Notes: generated by a model from the sequence alone, not told the origin. DNA of 64,000 nt from Devosia epidermidihirudinis (GCF_000971295.1 NZ_LANJ01000016.1:620001-684000), one strand, 5' to 3'; positions 43,559 to 53,689 are shown, counted from the stretch's first letter. Numbers and translations: made by a program.

Positions 43559-44353
43559 TTACTGTGCCGGAGTTGCGGGTGCTGCCTCGGTGCCGCTGGT
43601 GGTGGGCGTGCCCTCTACCTGCGTTTCATCCTGAGTGGTCGTCGGCGTCGCCGTTGGTGCAGCTGGCTCGGCAGCGGCCGGAGCCGCTTCAGTTGCCGCT
43701 GGAGCGGCAGCAGGTTCAGCCGCTGGCGCAGCTTCTGCCGGGGCAGCCGGTTCAGCAGCTGCTGGCTCAGCCGCGGCTGGCGCTTCTTCCGCAGCAGGGG
43801 CTTCTTCAGCGGCTGGGAACGGCACTGGGTTGGCAGACAGGGTCTGCAGGTATGCCAGGATGTCCGCGCGTTCTTCAGCGGTACGGATGCCGGCAAAGTT
43901 CATCTTGGTCTTTGGAACGTAATCGCTTGGCTTGGTCAGGAAGTGATTGAGGTTCTCATAGGTCCAGGTGTCGCCAGCAGCGTGGTGCGCCAGCATGCCA
44001 TCGGAGTATGCGAAGTCAGGCAGCGAGCCTTCGGCGCGACCGACGATATCAAACAGGTGCGGGCCCTGCTTGTTGGGTTCACCTTCGCCGAAGTTGTGGC
44101 ACGACTGGCACTTCTTGACGGCAGCAGCGCCCTTTTCGACGCTGGCCTTGGCCAGAAGGATGCCAAGTGGCACTTCGGGTGCGGCATCAACAGGCGCGCT
44201 GGCTTCAGCCACGACGGGCTCTGGCAGGGCATAGCCCGGGCCCCGATCCTCGATCGGATGATAAATAGCCTCGGCAACGAAGCCGACACCCATGACAAAC
44301 AAAAGAGTGCCAAGGACGGCGCCCATGATCTTGTTAAGCTCGAACGAATCCAT
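43559..44353 (-). CDS. Membrane-anchored cytochrome c with Ala/Pro/Glu-rich tail
   Basis: A 264-residue class I cytochrome c. An uncleaved N-terminal anchor (about 9-28), a Pro/Ala linker, heme motif CQSCH at 82-86, and methionine ligand M151 in KTKMNFAG. GPHLFDIVGR and FAYSDGM are typical of CycM/cytochrome c552-type electron carriers between the bc1 complex and oxidase. From about residue 180 a tail of Ala, Pro and Glu repeats runs for some 60 residues, then Thr-rich to the end. The tail is unlike the family core and faces the periplasm. ATG 44353 follows AGAGAG. Confidence 0.87.
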   Translation of the reverse strand: MDSFELNKIMGAVLGTLLFVMGVGFVAEAIYHPIEDRGPGYALPEPVVAEASAPVDAAPEVPLGILLAKASVEKGAAAVKKCQSCHNFGEGEPNKQGPHLFDIVGRAEGSLPDFAYSDGMLAHHAAGDTWTYENLNHFLTKPSDYVPKTKMNFAGIRTAEERADILAYLQTLSANPVPFPAAEEAPAAEEAPAAAEPAAAEPAAPAEAAPAAEPAAAPAATEAAPAAAEPAAPTATPTTTQDETQVEGTPTTSGTEAAPATPAQ

Positions 44354-44624
44354 TTGGTCTCTCTGCCAGTCCATCCCCGTCGGACGATAATCGAACCCGC
44401 CCCAACTTTCGATATCCCAATGGAATAGCCAACGGAATATCGCCTCAACGGAGGGGCTCGACGCGCGCGGAAGATAGTCGCAACACCCAAATCGTGCAAC
44501 CGTGCAAACCCGACCTGCGACAATTCCTCGCCCACGAGCCCTCGCGGGCGCGCCTCAGGTTCAATTGACTCCGCTCCCGCCGGGGTTCAAAAGCCTCATC
44601 GCCTATAGGATACGGACCTCCGTC
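44354..44624. other. Divergent gap between cytochrome c and prephenate dehydratase genes
   Basis: This 271-base region should contain promoters for both divergent genes. I see no convincing boxes, gene, or repeat in it. Confidence 0.4.
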
Positions 44625-45452
44625 ATGACCAAAAAGATCGCTTTTCAGGGTGAGCCGGGCGCATTCAGCCATGCCGCCTCCAACAATCTGTTCCCCGGTG
44701 AAGAAGCTATCGGCTGCGTGACCTTTGAGGAAACCATCGCCGCCGTGCAGTCGGGCCGCGCCGACTATGCCGTCGTGCCGGTGGAAAACTCGCTCTATGG
44801 TCGCATTACCGACATCCACCACCTACTGCCGGCAAGTGGTCTCTTTATTATTGGCGAGACCTATCTGCGCGTCGAAATGAATCTGTTGGGCGTGCCCGGT
44901 GCTACGCTGGACGACGTGAAGTCTGTGCAGTCTCTTTCGGTGGCGCTCGGCCAGTGCCGCAAATTCATTTCGGACAATGGCTTCCACACCATTAATGCAG
45001 TGGATACCGCCGGATCGGCCCGCGAAGTCGCCGAAAAGGCCGACAAATCAGTCGCCGCCATCGCCTCGCGCTTTGCCGCCGAAATCTACGGTCTGACCGT
45101 TCTCGCCTCCAATATCGAGGACGCCGCACACAATACCACGCGTTTCCTTGTGCTTTCGCGCGACAAGGCTGAGGCGCCGCAGGGTGACAAGGTCAAGACG
45201 ACCTTTGTATTCCGCGTGCGCAACGTGCCCGCAGCTCTCTATAAAGCCATGGGCGGTTTCGCCACCAATGGCGTCAACATGACCAAGCTCGAAAGCTATA
45301 TGGTCGGCGGCGCGTTCACCGCGACTCAATTTTACGCCGATATCGAGGGCCACCCCTCCGATCCAGGCGTCGTGCACGCATTTGAGGAGCTTGGTTTTTT
45401 CACTGACCAGTTCCGCATCTTGGGCGTTTACCCGGCCGCAGCCGCCAAATAG
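44625..45452 (+). CDS. pheA: Prephenate dehydratase
   Basis: A 275-residue monofunctional enzyme converting prephenate to phenylpyruvate for phenylalanine synthesis. The N-terminal KIAFQGEPGAFSHAA, the YAVVPVENSLYGRI substrate region, and NTTRFLVLS mark the catalytic domain; the C-terminal ACT domain (TFVFRVRNVPAALYKAMGGFATNGVNMTKLESY) binds phenylalanine for feedback control. The frame extends to 44502, but ATG 44625 gives the family N-terminus. There is no fused chorismate mutase. Confidence 0.93.
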   Translation: MTKKIAFQGEPGAFSHAASNNLFPGEEAIGCVTFEETIAAVQSGRADYAVVPVENSLYGRITDIHHLLPASGLFIIGETYLRVEMNLLGVPGATLDDVKSVQSLSVALGQCRKFISDNGFHTINAVDTAGSAREVAEKADKSVAAIASRFAAEIYGLTVLASNIEDAAHNTTRFLVLSRDKAEAPQGDKVKTTFVFRVRNVPAALYKAMGGFATNGVNMTKLESYMVGGAFTATQFYADIEGHPSDPGVVHAFEELGFFTDQFRILGVYPAAAAK

Positions 45453-45479
45453 GTGCACACACCTGCGCCCCATGCTCAA

Positions 45480-45507
45480 TTGACACTGGGGCCTTGCCCG
45501 TTATGGT
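45480..45507 (+). promoter_or_regulatory. Sigma70-like promoter of dapD
   Basis: TTGACA (45480-45485) and TATGGT (45502-45507) with a 16-base spacer, about 34 bases before the dapD start and with GAGGAAT as ribosome site. A perfect -35 box. Confidence 0.55.
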
Positions 45508-45540
45508 CCCGCTCGCATTCTATTTCTGAGGAATAACGCC

Positions 45541-46383
45541 ATGTCGCATGTCGATCTTGCCAAGACCATTGATGCCGCCTTTGAGGCGCGTGCAGAGGTC
45601 AATTTCGGCACCAAAGGCGAGGTCCGGGATGCAGTGGAAACTGCGCTTTGGCTGCTCGATAGCGGCACTGCGCGCGTCGCTGAAAAGCGTGACGGCGAAT
45701 GGCAGGTCAACCAGTGGCTCAAGAAGGCCGTGCTGCTGTCCTTCCGTCTCAATGACAATGAGATGATGGCTGGTGGCCCACAGGGCTCGGCTTGGTGGGA
45801 CAAGGTGCCCTCCAAGTTCGAAGGCTGGGGCGAAAAGAACTTCCGCGATGGCGGCTTCCGTTCTGTCCCCGGCGCGATTGTTCGCCGCTCGGCCCATATC
45901 GGCAGGGGCGTCATTCTGATGCCCAGCTTCGTCAATCTCGGCGCTTACGTTGATGAAAACACTATGGTCGACACCTGGGTAACCGTCGGCTCCTGCGCAC
46001 AGATCGGCAAGAACGTTCATATTTCGGGCGGCGTCGGCATTGGTGGCGTGCTTGAGCCGCTGCAGGCCGGTCCCGTCATCATCGAGGACAATTGCTTTAT
46101 CGGCGCGCGCTCCGAGGTCGTCGAAGGCGTTGTTGTCGGCGAGGGCGCGGTGATCTCGATGGGCGTGTTCATCGGCGCATCCACCAAGATCGTTGATCGC
46201 GCGACCGGCGAAGTCCACATCGGCAAGGTGCCACCCTATTCGGTGGTTGTGTCGGGTTCGCTCCCCGGTAAGCCGCTGCCGAATGGCGAGCCCGGTCCAA
46301 ACCTGTACTGCGCCGTCATCGTCAAGACGGTCGATGCTCAGACCCGCAGCAAGACCGGCATCAACGAATTGCTGCGCGACTGA
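45541..46383 (+). CDS. dapD: Tetrahydrodipicolinate N-succinyltransferase
   Basis: A 280-residue left-handed beta-helix acyltransferase that succinylates tetrahydrodipicolinate in the lysine/diaminopimelate pathway. Hexapeptide repeats run from about residue 105 ([29 protein letters not shown]) to 215, including [22 protein letters not shown]. The N-terminal helical domain and C-terminal extension fit DapD. The pathway partner dapE is 600 bases downstream. Confidence 0.96.
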   Translation: MSHVDLAKTIDAAFEARAEVNFGTKGEVRDAVETALWLLDSGTARVAEKRDGEWQVNQWLKKAVLLSFRLNDNEMMAGGPQGSAWWDKVPSKFEGWGEKNFRDGGFRSVPGAIVRRSAHIGRGVILMPSFVNLGAYVDENTMVDTWVTVGSCAQIGKNVHISGGVGIGGVLEPLQAGPVIIEDNCFIGARSEVVEGVVVGEGAVISMGVFIGASTKIVDRATGEVHIGKVPPYSVVVSGSLPGKPLPNGEPGPNLYCAVIVKTVDAQTRSKTGINELLRD

Positions 46384-46465
46384 CCGTATCTGGCGGGAAA
46401 ACATCGAGTCACCTAGACTAGTGCGTGCCGGAAGGGTCCCGGCATGCACTATTCGAGGGAAACTT

Positions 46466-46954
46466 ATGGATAAAATAGTGTCGCTGCTGACCACCACTGA
46501 TGGTCGCATAGGTCGGCAGCAATGGTGGCTTGGTGCTATCCTGATCGGAGTCATCAGCATCGCGCTGATGTTTATTGTGTCGGCCCTTGGTCTTGGTGCC
46601 AACGAATCCTCGCTTCGTTGGACCTCGTTCATTATCGGCTTGATCCTGATCTATCCCGCCTATTGCCTGGGCTTGAAGCGTCGCTGGGATCGGGACAATA
46701 ACGGGCTCGATCTCAAAATCCTGCTGGGCCTGTCTGTGCTCAGCAGTCTTATCCAGACGCTCGGTATTGGCCTCACCCCAACGGACATCGGCAACGGAAT
46801 TATCGTGCAACAACCCGCCATCTGGCTGAATGTTTTGCAGCTCCCAATCGCGGTGTTTGCTTTGTACGTTTTCGTGCAGCTTGGCTTCCTCAAAGGCACC
46901 TCCGGCTCCAATTCCTATGGCGCCGATCCGCTGCAATATCCTGAAACGGTCTGA
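46466..46954 (+). CDS. DUF805 membrane protein
   Basis: A 162-residue protein with the DUF805 layout: TTTDGRIGRQQWWLGAI at the start, four membrane spans, and CLGLKRRWDRDNNG, the conserved R-x-D loop, between spans two and three. The function of the family is not known. It lies between dapD and dapE, with GAGGGAAA before ATG 46466. Confidence 0.82.
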   Translation: MDKIVSLLTTTDGRIGRQQWWLGAILIGVISIALMFIVSALGLGANESSLRWTSFIIGLILIYPAYCLGLKRRWDRDNNGLDLKILLGLSVLSSLIQTLGIGLTPTDIGNGIIVQQPAIWLNVLQLPIAVFALYVFVQLGFLKGTSGSNSYGADPLQYPETV

Positions 46955-46977
46955 CACAAGAAGAACGGGATTGCCTC

Positions 46978-48141
46978 GTGACTGATACCTCTGCGGGCGA
47001 TCCCGTCCGACTGCTCGAAAGCCTCATTGCCTGCCCTTCGGTGACACCGGAGGAAGCGGGAGCGCTGGACCTGCTCGAGCGTGAACTGACCGCTTCGGGT
47101 TTCGCGGTGACGCGGCTGCGCTTTGAGGGCGATGGCTCCTATCCCGTCGACAATCTTTTTGCCGTGCGTGGCAATTCCGGTCGCCGCCTGCTGTTTGCCG
47201 GGCACACCGATGTGGTGCCGCCCGGCGACCTCGCCAACTGGACCAGCGATCCCTTCGTGCCACGCCAGGCCGATGGCAAACTCTACGGTCGTGGCGCTGC
47301 GGATATGAAATCGGGCATCGCGGCCTTTGTCGCCGCCGCCGCTGCCATTCCCGCCGATGCCGGCACCATCATGCTCGCAATCACCAACGACGAGGAAGCC
47401 GACGCCATCAACGGCACCGCCAAGTTGATGGCTTGGGCAGAGCAACAGCAACACGGCTTTGATTTCGCCATCGTGGGCGAACCCAGCTCGTCTGCAACGC
47501 TGGGCGACAGCATCAAGATCGGCCGTCGCGGCTCGCTCTCTGGACTGGTCGTGGTCGAGGGCACGCAAGGCCACGTCGCCTATCCCGATCGCGCCAACAA
47601 TCCACTGCCCACCCTCGCGCGGATTGTCACCGCGCTGAGCGACGTGACGATTGATGCGGGTACCAAGCACTTCCCGGCCAGCAATCTGGAAGTCACCACC
47701 ATCGACGTGGGCAACCCTATCTCCAACGTCATCCCCGCCAAGGGCAGCCTGCGGTTCAACATCCGCTACAACGACCTTTGGACGCCGGAAACGCTGGCCG
47801 AATGGGTGCGTGAGCGCATCGCCAGCGTTGATCACAACGGCGCCAAGGTCAGCTTCAGCATTCCTGGTGCGCCGTCACGTTCCTTCCTGTCGCCACTCAG
47901 TGCCGATGTGGAAACCCTCGGCGATGCCATTGCGGCCGTCGCCGGTAAGCGCCCGGAACTGTCGACTGGCGGCGGCACCTCGGACGCGCGCTTCATCGCC
48001 CAATATGGGCCGGTGGTGGAATGTGGCCTTGTCGGCTCTTCTATGCATAAGGCGGACGAGCACATCCTGATCTCCGACCTGGTCGGGTTGACGGAAATCT
48101 ATCGCGGCTTCATGGCCCGCTTCTTCGGGCTCGGCGCATGA
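46978..48141 (+). CDS. dapE: Succinyl-diaminopimelate desuccinylase
   Basis: A 387-residue M20 dizinc hydrolase that releases succinate from N-succinyl-LL-DAP. Zinc and catalytic motifs: FAGHTDVVPPGD near residue 76, GRGAADMKSG near 105, and ITNDEEAD with the general-base glutamate near 140; SGGGTSDARF and the late MHKADE supply the other ligands. The dimerisation domain is inserted at about 180-295. It starts at GTG. ATGA overlap with the next gene indicates coupling. Confidence 0.95.
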   Translation: MTDTSAGDPVRLLESLIACPSVTPEEAGALDLLERELTASGFAVTRLRFEGDGSYPVDNLFAVRGNSGRRLLFAGHTDVVPPGDLANWTSDPFVPRQADGKLYGRGAADMKSGIAAFVAAAAAIPADAGTIMLAITNDEEADAINGTAKLMAWAEQQQHGFDFAIVGEPSSSATLGDSIKIGRRGSLSGLVVVEGTQGHVAYPDRANNPLPTLARIVTALSDVTIDAGTKHFPASNLEVTTIDVGNPISNVIPAKGSLRFNIRYNDLWTPETLAEWVRERIASVDHNGAKVSFSIPGAPSRSFLSPLSADVETLGDAIAAVAGKRPELSTGGGTSDARFIAQYGPVVECGLVGSSMHKADEHILISDLVGLTEIYRGFMARFFGLGA

Positions 48142-48680
48142 AGATCTGGTCCGCCATCAGCCGCGCCTTTTTGGGCTGGCTCTTGATCATCAAGGGCGAC
48201 ACAGGTTGGCGTGAGCACTTCACCATCAGTGTGGCCGGGTTTGCTACTGCCCTGGTCGTCTTCCTGTTCTTCGGTTTTCTGGCGATCGCGGCAGCATCGA
48301 CCTATCAAGGCATGCCCGGTGTGCTCGGTATTCTCGACGCGCTCTTGGCCCAGTGTCTGTGGATAGCCGCAATCCTGATTTCGATCCGGGTCACTGCCGC
48401 GATCCTGAAGTCAAAAACCAAGACCTTCGAGCTGCTCATCCCGGCGATCTATTTGATGGTCGCCTATCTGTTGGTTGGTTCGGTTCTTAATCTCGTGCTG
48501 CCACTGGCTGTACTTTTGGTCAGCGTGGCGCTGCTCTATCCGTTTTACAGATTGGGCCGTGTTGCGGGCGGTTGGCCTTGGGCCAATGCTGCGGCATTTG
48601 CGGTTCTGACGGTCGTACTTCTTGTCGGATTGCCCTGGGCGCTCTACATGCTGTCCAGCACTGCCGCTCCCTTAGCCTGA
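48138..48680 (+). CDS. Membrane protein of unknown function
   Basis: A 180-residue protein with about five membrane spans. It begins WSAISRAFLGWLLIIKGDTGWREHF, a conserved-looking amphipathic segment, and then alternates hydrophobic helices with short loops. I do not recognise the family. It overlaps dapE by four bases, and the next gene is a similar small membrane protein; both are probably expressed with dapE. Confidence 0.75.
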   Translation: MKIWSAISRAFLGWLLIIKGDTGWREHFTISVAGFATALVVFLFFGFLAIAAASTYQGMPGVLGILDALLAQCLWIAAILISIRVTAAILKSKTKTFELLIPAIYLMVAYLLVGSVLNLVLPLAVLLVSVALLYPFYRLGRVAGGWPWANAAAFAVLTVVLLVGLPWALYMLSSTAAPLA

Positions 48681-48696
48681 TTATCGAGGTAAGCCC

Positions 48697-49287
48697 TTGG
48701 CCAACACGACCACGTCCTTCCTCGATGAGTTTGTTTCCGCGGCGCGCGGCTGTTTTGCGCTGTTGGTCGGCAATCGGCAGGCATCGTCATATTTTGACTT
48801 CCGTCAGACCGGTCTCGTCGGCTCCTTCATTGCCCTGATGATCGGCCTCGCCGTGCAGGCCTTCGGCCCGCAACTGCTGGGTCATCCTTCTCCCAAGGGT
48901 ATTGCCAGCGGCCTGCTGATCCTGTCGGCCCTTGTGCTGGCGGTGCAATTTGGCGCCGCCTGGCTGGTGCTGCGCTGGATGGGCCGAAGTGACGGCTTTG
49001 TGCCCTTCATCGTGGCGCAAAACTGGGTCGCTCTGTTTCAGAGCATTCTGGCAGTTGCCATTATCGTCTTCATTGGCGAGCCCTTCGTCATCGCACCTGG
49101 CTCAGAAGTGGCGCAGCTGACCTCCGCCAGCATTCCCTATATTGTGCTGGGCATTGCCGCACTGGTCGTGTCGGTCAATATCGCACGCCTGATCTTGACG
49201 CTGCGTCCGCGCCATGTGGCGGCCTTCGTCATCGCGCAGTTGCTGACGGCTTTGTTCCTGCAGCCGATCCTGGCTGCACTTGTCTAA
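48697..49287 (+). CDS. Membrane protein of unknown function
   Basis: A 196-residue protein with about five membrane spans after a soluble N-terminus ([28 protein letters not shown]). I do not recognise it. The start is TTG at 48697, supported by GAGGTAA and by the absence of a better candidate. It is last in the dapD-dapE run and converges on truA. Confidence 0.75.
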   Translation: MANTTTSFLDEFVSAARGCFALLVGNRQASSYFDFRQTGLVGSFIALMIGLAVQAFGPQLLGHPSPKGIASGLLILSALVLAVQFGAAWLVLRWMGRSDGFVPFIVAQNWVALFQSILAVAIIVFIGEPFVIAPGSEVAQLTSASIPYIVLGIAALVVSVNIARLILTLRPRHVAAFVIAQLLTALFLQPILAALV

Positions 49288-50021
49288 TAGTCGACGTGGG
49301 TGAGAAACAAACCTGCTGACGGCGCCATGGCGCCGCAGCGACTGCGGTCGCGTGCGTCGAGCGCGGCGCGAACATCCTGCGGTTTCCACTTGCCCTCGCC
49401 CACCAGCTTGAGCGAGCCCACCATAGAGCGCACCTGATGGTGAAGGAAACTACGGGCGCTGGCGACGATGATGATGTGGTCGAGCTCGCGCCGCACCGAT
49501 AGCACGTCGAGTGTACGCAGCGGCGACTTGGCCTGACAGTCTGACGAGCGGAAGGTCGTGAAGTCATGCAGGCCAGTGATCATGCCGGCGGCATAGTCCA
49601 TCGCATCGGCATCAAGCGGCATCGGCAACTGCCAGACATGATTGCGCTCGATGACCGCCGGGGCCCGACGATTGAGGATACGATACTCATAGTGCCGTGC
49701 CAGCGCCGAAAACCGCGCCTCAAAATCATCGCCAACCGCTTCGACCTTGAGGATCGCTACCGGATGGGGGCGCAGGTGATGGTTCAGCGCCTCGCGAATG
49801 CGGAACGGGTCCCATTCCTTGCTGAGATCGAAATGCGCAACCTGGCCCAGCCCATGCACGCCCGTATCGGTGCGCCCGGCGGCTTGCGTATTCACCGTCT
49901 CGCCGGAAAACAGCATGATTGCCCGCTCCAGCACCTGCTGCACACTGATCTGCGACACCTGACGCTGCCACCCGAAAAAGGGCGTGCCGTCATATTCGAT
50001 GGTGAGCTTGTAGCGCGGCAT
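49284..50021 (-). CDS. truA: tRNA pseudouridine(38-40) synthase
   Basis: A 245-residue TruA that isomerises uridines in the anticodon arm of tRNAs. It begins [21 protein letters not shown], has the catalytic aspartate in [14 protein letters not shown] near residue 52, and [18 protein letters not shown] near residue 205. The ATG shares a base with the fmt stop (TAATG), so fmt and truA are coupled. Its C-terminus slightly overlaps the end of the opposing membrane protein gene. Confidence 0.94.
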   Translation of the reverse strand: MPRYKLTIEYDGTPFFGWQRQVSQISVQQVLERAIMLFSGETVNTQAAGRTDTGVHGLGQVAHFDLSKEWDPFRIREALNHHLRPHPVAILKVEAVGDDFEARFSALARHYEYRILNRRAPAVIERNHVWQLPMPLDADAMDYAAGMITGLHDFTTFRSSDCQAKSPLRTLDVLSVRRELDHIIIVASARSFLHHQVRSMVGSLKLVGEGKWKPQDVRAALDARDRSRCGAMAPSAGLFLTHVDY

Positions 50022-50941
50022 TAGAGAACGGTCGGCGGCAGCGTGCCCGCGCCGCGCAGGAAGGTGGCCGCATCCATAGCGCCCTTGCCCTCGCGCTGCA
50101 CCTGGGTCAGACGCACGGCGCCGGTACCACAAGTAATCGTCAGATCACCAAGGATCGTCCCAGGCACGCCGTTGCCAGCGCCCAGCGTCGAACGCAGTGC
50201 CTTGACGCGCACGGGCTTGCCACCCAGCTCGATCTCAAACCATGCGCCGGGGAAGGGGGAGAGGCCGCGAATGTGGTTGTGGACCTCTTCGGCCGGGCGC
50301 GACCAGTCGATGCGCGCCTCTGCCTTTTCGATCTTCTTGGCGTAGTTGGCGCCGTCTTCGCTCTGCGGCGTGAAATCCATGCTGCCGCGGTCAATCGCAG
50401 CCAGTGCACGCCCCATCAGATCAGCGCCAACGCGCATCATGGTGTCGTGCAGCTCGCCCGCCGTCATGTCGGGGCCAATCGGGATCACCTCACCGAGGCC
50501 AACCGCGCCGGTATCGAGCCCTTCGTCCATCTGCATCACCATGACGCCGGTCTGGCTGTCACCAGCCATCACCGCGCGCTGAATAGGTGCAGCACCGCGC
50601 CAGCGCGGCAAGAGCGAACCATGCAGGTTGATGCAGCCAAGGCGCGGCGCATCGAGAATGGGCTTGGGCAGCAGCAGGCCATAGGCCACTACGACCGCCA
50701 GATCGGCATCATGCAGCGCAAACACGCCCTGCTCGTCCGCACCCTTGAGCGAGCGCGGCGTAAACACCGGAATACCAAAACCTTCCGCCGCCACATGCAC
50801 CGGCGACTTGCGCTCTTCCTGCCCACGGCCAGCCGGTTTGGGAGCACGCGTATAGACCGCGACGACCTCATGACCCGACGAAACGATCTCGGTCAGCGTC
50901 GGCACGGAAAAGTCGGGCGTACCCATGAAGATGACGCGCAT
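50021..50941 (-). CDS. fmt: Methionyl-tRNA formyltransferase
   Basis: A 306-residue enzyme that formylates initiator methionyl-t[22 protein letters not shown] opens the Rossmann domain; [25 protein letters not shown] contains the catalytic asparagine and histidine; the C-terminal OB domain follows from about residue 205. It lies between def and truA, so formylation and deformylation genes are linked. ATG 50941 gives the family N-terminus; a longer frame runs into the family D repeat. Confidence 0.95.
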   Translation of the reverse strand: MRVIFMGTPDFSVPTLTEIVSSGHEVVAVYTRAPKPAGRGQEERKSPVHVAAEGFGIPVFTPRSLKGADEQGVFALHDADLAVVVAYGLLLPKPILDAPRLGCINLHGSLLPRWRGAAPIQRAVMAGDSQTGVMVMQMDEGLDTGAVGLGEVIPIGPDMTAGELHDTMMRVGADLMGRALAAIDRGSMDFTPQSEDGANYAKKIEKAEARIDWSRPAEEVHNHIRGLSPFPGAWFEIELGGKPVRVKALRSTLGAGNGVPGTILGDLTITCGTGAVRLTQVQREGKGAMDAATFLRGAGTLPPTVL

Positions 50942-50989
50942 GGTGGTGGCTCCTCTGCCGTGGGCTCGCGCCCGAGATATCCAACCACC

Positions 50990-51017
50990 GTCATTGCCGG
51001 GCTTGTCCCGGCAATCC
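50990..51017. repeat. Single arm of a family D repeat
   Basis: GTCATTGCCGGGCTTGTCCC and the following eight bases match the left arm at 21364. No opposing arm is present. It lies between def and fmt. Confidence 0.75.
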
Positions 51018-51082
51018 ATGGCTCAGCACAGAATTAGGTCACCGGTACGAGCCCGATGATTGCGACAACCAAATACTGGCGC

Positions 51083-51598
51083 TTAGCCAGCGGCTCGCTT
51101 GGCCTGCTTGTCGAACTTTTTGATCACGCGGTCGCGCTTGAGGCGGCTCAGATAGTCGATGTAGAGCACGCCATCGAGGTGATCGAGTTCGTGCTGAATG
51201 CAGACGGCAAGCTTGCCTTCGGCTTCCAGCGTCACTTCCTTGCCCTCGAGATCGGTATAGTTCACCGTCACGTCGTTCGGGCGCTCGACCTCGTAGTAGA
51301 GCTCGGGGATCGACAGGCAACCTTCTTCAGTCACCTGGATCTGCTCACCAAAGTGAGTGATCTCGGGATTGATCATCACCAGCGGCGTCGGGGTTTCGCC
51401 CTCGGCTGCCAGGTCCATCACCACGATGCGCTTCATCACGCCGATCTGCGGCGCAGCCAGGCCAATGCCGGGTGCGTCGTACATAGTTTCGAGCATGTCC
51501 GCAGCGAGGGTCTTGATCTCGGCATCGACCTCTTCAATGGGATCGGCGACAGCGCGCAGGCGCGCATCAGGAATGACGAGAATGGGGCGGATAGCCAT
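51083..51598 (-). CDS. def: Peptide deformylase
   Basis: A 171-residue iron/zinc hydrolase that removes the formyl group from new proteins. All three motifs are intact: GIGLAAPQ (near residue 45), EGCLSIPE (near 90), and QHELDHLDG (near 135) with the catalytic glutamate. It is followed, after 140 bases holding a repeat arm, by fmt. Confidence 0.96.
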   Translation of the reverse strand: MAIRPILVIPDARLRAVADPIEEVDAEIKTLAADMLETMYDAPGIGLAAPQIGVMKRIVVMDLAAEGETPTPLVMINPEITHFGEQIQVTEEGCLSIPELYYEVERPNDVTVNYTDLEGKEVTLEAEGKLAVCIQHELDHLDGVLYIDYLSRLKRDRVIKKFDKQAKRAAG

Positions 51599-51720
51599 GG
51601 CAAAGTGTCCAGCGAAAACGGATTTGCCTCTCGATATGGTATTTAACGCGCCGCGGTCAACTCTTGCTGTGGACTAATGAGAACATTCCGCGAACGTTCG
51701 AATCGGGATATGCATGGCAA

Positions 51721-53133
51721 ATGGACAACATGCTCTTCACTCTCGGCGACTTCCCGGTAACCACTTTTCTGGCGGTGCTGGTCGGCTTGCTCGCTGTCCT
51801 TTTTGTGCTGGGCGCGGTTATCGTCGGCATGGGCGGCGCGGCGCGACGCATTGCGGCGGCAGGTGATGAAGCGCGAACGCAGCTGAAGGCGGGCTATGAA
51901 GTCCGGCTGGCCGAGCGCGATGCGCGGATTGCGTCGCTGGACGGCCAGATCAGCGCCGAGCGTGAACGGGCTCGCGATGCTCTCGATGCCGAAAAGGAAA
52001 AAAGCGCCGACTTTTACGCTGAGCTTTCGGCGATCAAGGCGCGTCTGGTCGAGCAGAAGCAGCAATCGGAAGCCAATCTGTCGCGGTTTCTCGACGCGCG
52101 CCAGCAGATGACTGACGAGTTCAAGGCCATTGCCGGTGATGTCCTCAAGAGTCACGGAGAGACTTTTTCGAAACAGAACCGTGAGCAGGTGGATACGCTT
52201 CTCAAGCCGCTACAGGACAAGATCGGGGAATTTCACCTCGGCCTCGCCCGAGATCGCGCGACAATGAGTGAGCAGATCCGCGCTTTGCTTGAAAGCAATG
52301 TGCAGATCACCACGGAGGCGCATAATCTGACGCGGGCGCTCAAGAGCAATGCTCAGACGCAGGGCGCCTGGGGCGAAATGATCCTTGGGACAATCCTCGA
52401 ACAATCGGGTCTGCGTGAGGGTGAGCAATATATCACCCAGCAGAACCATGCTGGCGAAGACGGCGGTCGGGTGCGCACCGACGTCGAAATCCTGATGCCC
52501 AATGACGATAGGCTGGTCATCGATTCTAAAGTTTCGCTGACGGCCTTTGAAGCCTACACCAACGCGGAAGACGATAGCCGTGCCCAGCATCTGGCGGCGC
52601 ATATTCTATCGGTGCGCAATCACATCAAAACCTTGGGCGACAAGACCTACCATCGTCATGCGCGATCCAGCCTCGACTATGTGATGATGTTCGTGCCGAT
52701 CGAGTCTGCCTTGGCCACAGCGATTCAGGCTGATGCCAAGCTCGTTGAATACGGCATGAGCCAGGGCGTGATGCTGACGACGCCGACGACGCTGATGACC
52801 GTTTTGCGCACCGTGCGCAATGTATGGGACATTGAAAAGCGCCATCGCAATGCCGACGAAATCGCCGACCGGGCGGGCCAGCTTTACGACAAGGTAGCCG
52901 GGTTTCTGGCCAGCATGGATAAGCTCGATGCCAATCTGGACAAGGCGCGGCAAAGTTTTGACGATGCGAAGGGGCAACTCTCTAGCGGCCGCGGCAACGT
53001 GGTGCGTCAGGTGGAAATGCTCCGGGAACTGGGTGCGAAATCGAGCAAGGTACTGCCAGGCAATTGGCATGGCGGCGAAGAGGCCCCCGCGCTGCGGCTG
53101 GTCGGGATCGACGAGCCCGGTGATCTCGCCTGA
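51721..53133 (+). CDS. rmuC: DNA recombination protein RmuC
   Basis: A 470-residue protein. An N-terminal membrane span (TTFLAVLVGLLAVLFVLGAVIVG) anchors it, a long coiled coil runs to about residue 170, and the RmuC nuclease-like domain follows: NAQTQGAWGEMILGTILEQSGLREGEQY, RVRTDVEILMPNDDRLVIDSKVSL and DYVMMFVPIE. It belongs to the PD-(D/E)xK-like group and limits DNA inversions and possibly phage. The start is uncertain between several nearby ATGs; I took 51721. Confidence 0.9.
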   Translation: MDNMLFTLGDFPVTTFLAVLVGLLAVLFVLGAVIVGMGGAARRIAAAGDEARTQLKAGYEVRLAERDARIASLDGQISAERERARDALDAEKEKSADFYAELSAIKARLVEQKQQSEANLSRFLDARQQMTDEFKAIAGDVLKSHGETFSKQNREQVDTLLKPLQDKIGEFHLGLARDRATMSEQIRALLESNVQITTEAHNLTRALKSNAQTQGAWGEMILGTILEQSGLREGEQYITQQNHAGEDGGRVRTDVEILMPNDDRLVIDSKVSLTAFEAYTNAEDDSRAQHLAAHILSVRNHIKTLGDKTYHRHARSSLDYVMMFVPIESALATAIQADAKLVEYGMSQGVMLTTPTTLMTVLRTVRNVWDIEKRHRNADEIADRAGQLYDKVAGFLASMDKLDANLDKARQSFDDAKGQLSSGRGNVVRQVEMLRELGAKSSKVLPGNWHGGEEAPALRLVGIDEPGDLA

Positions 53134-53209
53134 GGCCGTGCTGTCTTTGTGATCGAACCGGCTGGGCCATGATGCGTTGTTTCTGTTCAACCAGCATCAG
53201 GAGACCATC

Positions 53210-53689
53210 ATGGCGCAGCACCACGACCATCACGGCACTATGGTGCCACAGGATACCAATTTTGATAACGCCGACCAGCCTGGCATCGCCCAGCCCTATG
53301 CGCAGGCCGAGGTCGAAGAATTGCTCTATGGCGACGACCGCCCGGCCAGCGAACGTCTGGCGCGCTTGCGCGAATTGCGCGAGGAAGCCGGGATTCGTGA
53401 AAGCGGCGATTGGGGCGGCAACGACCCAGCGGCGCTGCTCGAGGAAATCGAGCGGGCGATTGATGAGCTTAGCGCGACCATCGCCAATGCCGACGACATC
53501 GAAGATTACTCTGCCCTTCAGGCGCCGTTGGACCGTGACCCGGCCGATCGTCTGGATGCTCTGTCACCCGACGATGTCGATGCGCGCTTTGCCATTGAGG
53601 GTGAAGATGATGGCGATGAGTTCGGTCCGCTTGACGACACCGAGTGGGATGAGGGCGATGACTTTCGCCCCGAGCGCGGCGTCCACTAG
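53210..53689 (+). CDS. Acidic protein of unknown function
   Basis: A 159-residue soluble, strongly acidic protein. The N-terminus is His-rich (AQHHDHHGTM). A helical middle (ASERLARLRELREEAGIRE, LLEEIERAIDELSATIANADDIEDY) leads to an Asp/Glu-rich end (EGEDDGDEFGPLDDTEWDEG). I do not recognise a family. ATG 53210 is chosen for its CAGGAG ribosome site over the frame from 53177. Divergent or convergent partners (rmuC upstream, recR convergent) give no clue to function. Confidence 0.72.
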   Translation: MAQHHDHHGTMVPQDTNFDNADQPGIAQPYAQAEVEELLYGDDRPASERLARLRELREEAGIRESGDWGGNDPAALLEEIERAIDELSATIANADDIEDYSALQAPLDRDPADRLDALSPDDVDARFAIEGEDDGDEFGPLDDTEWDEGDDFRPERGVH

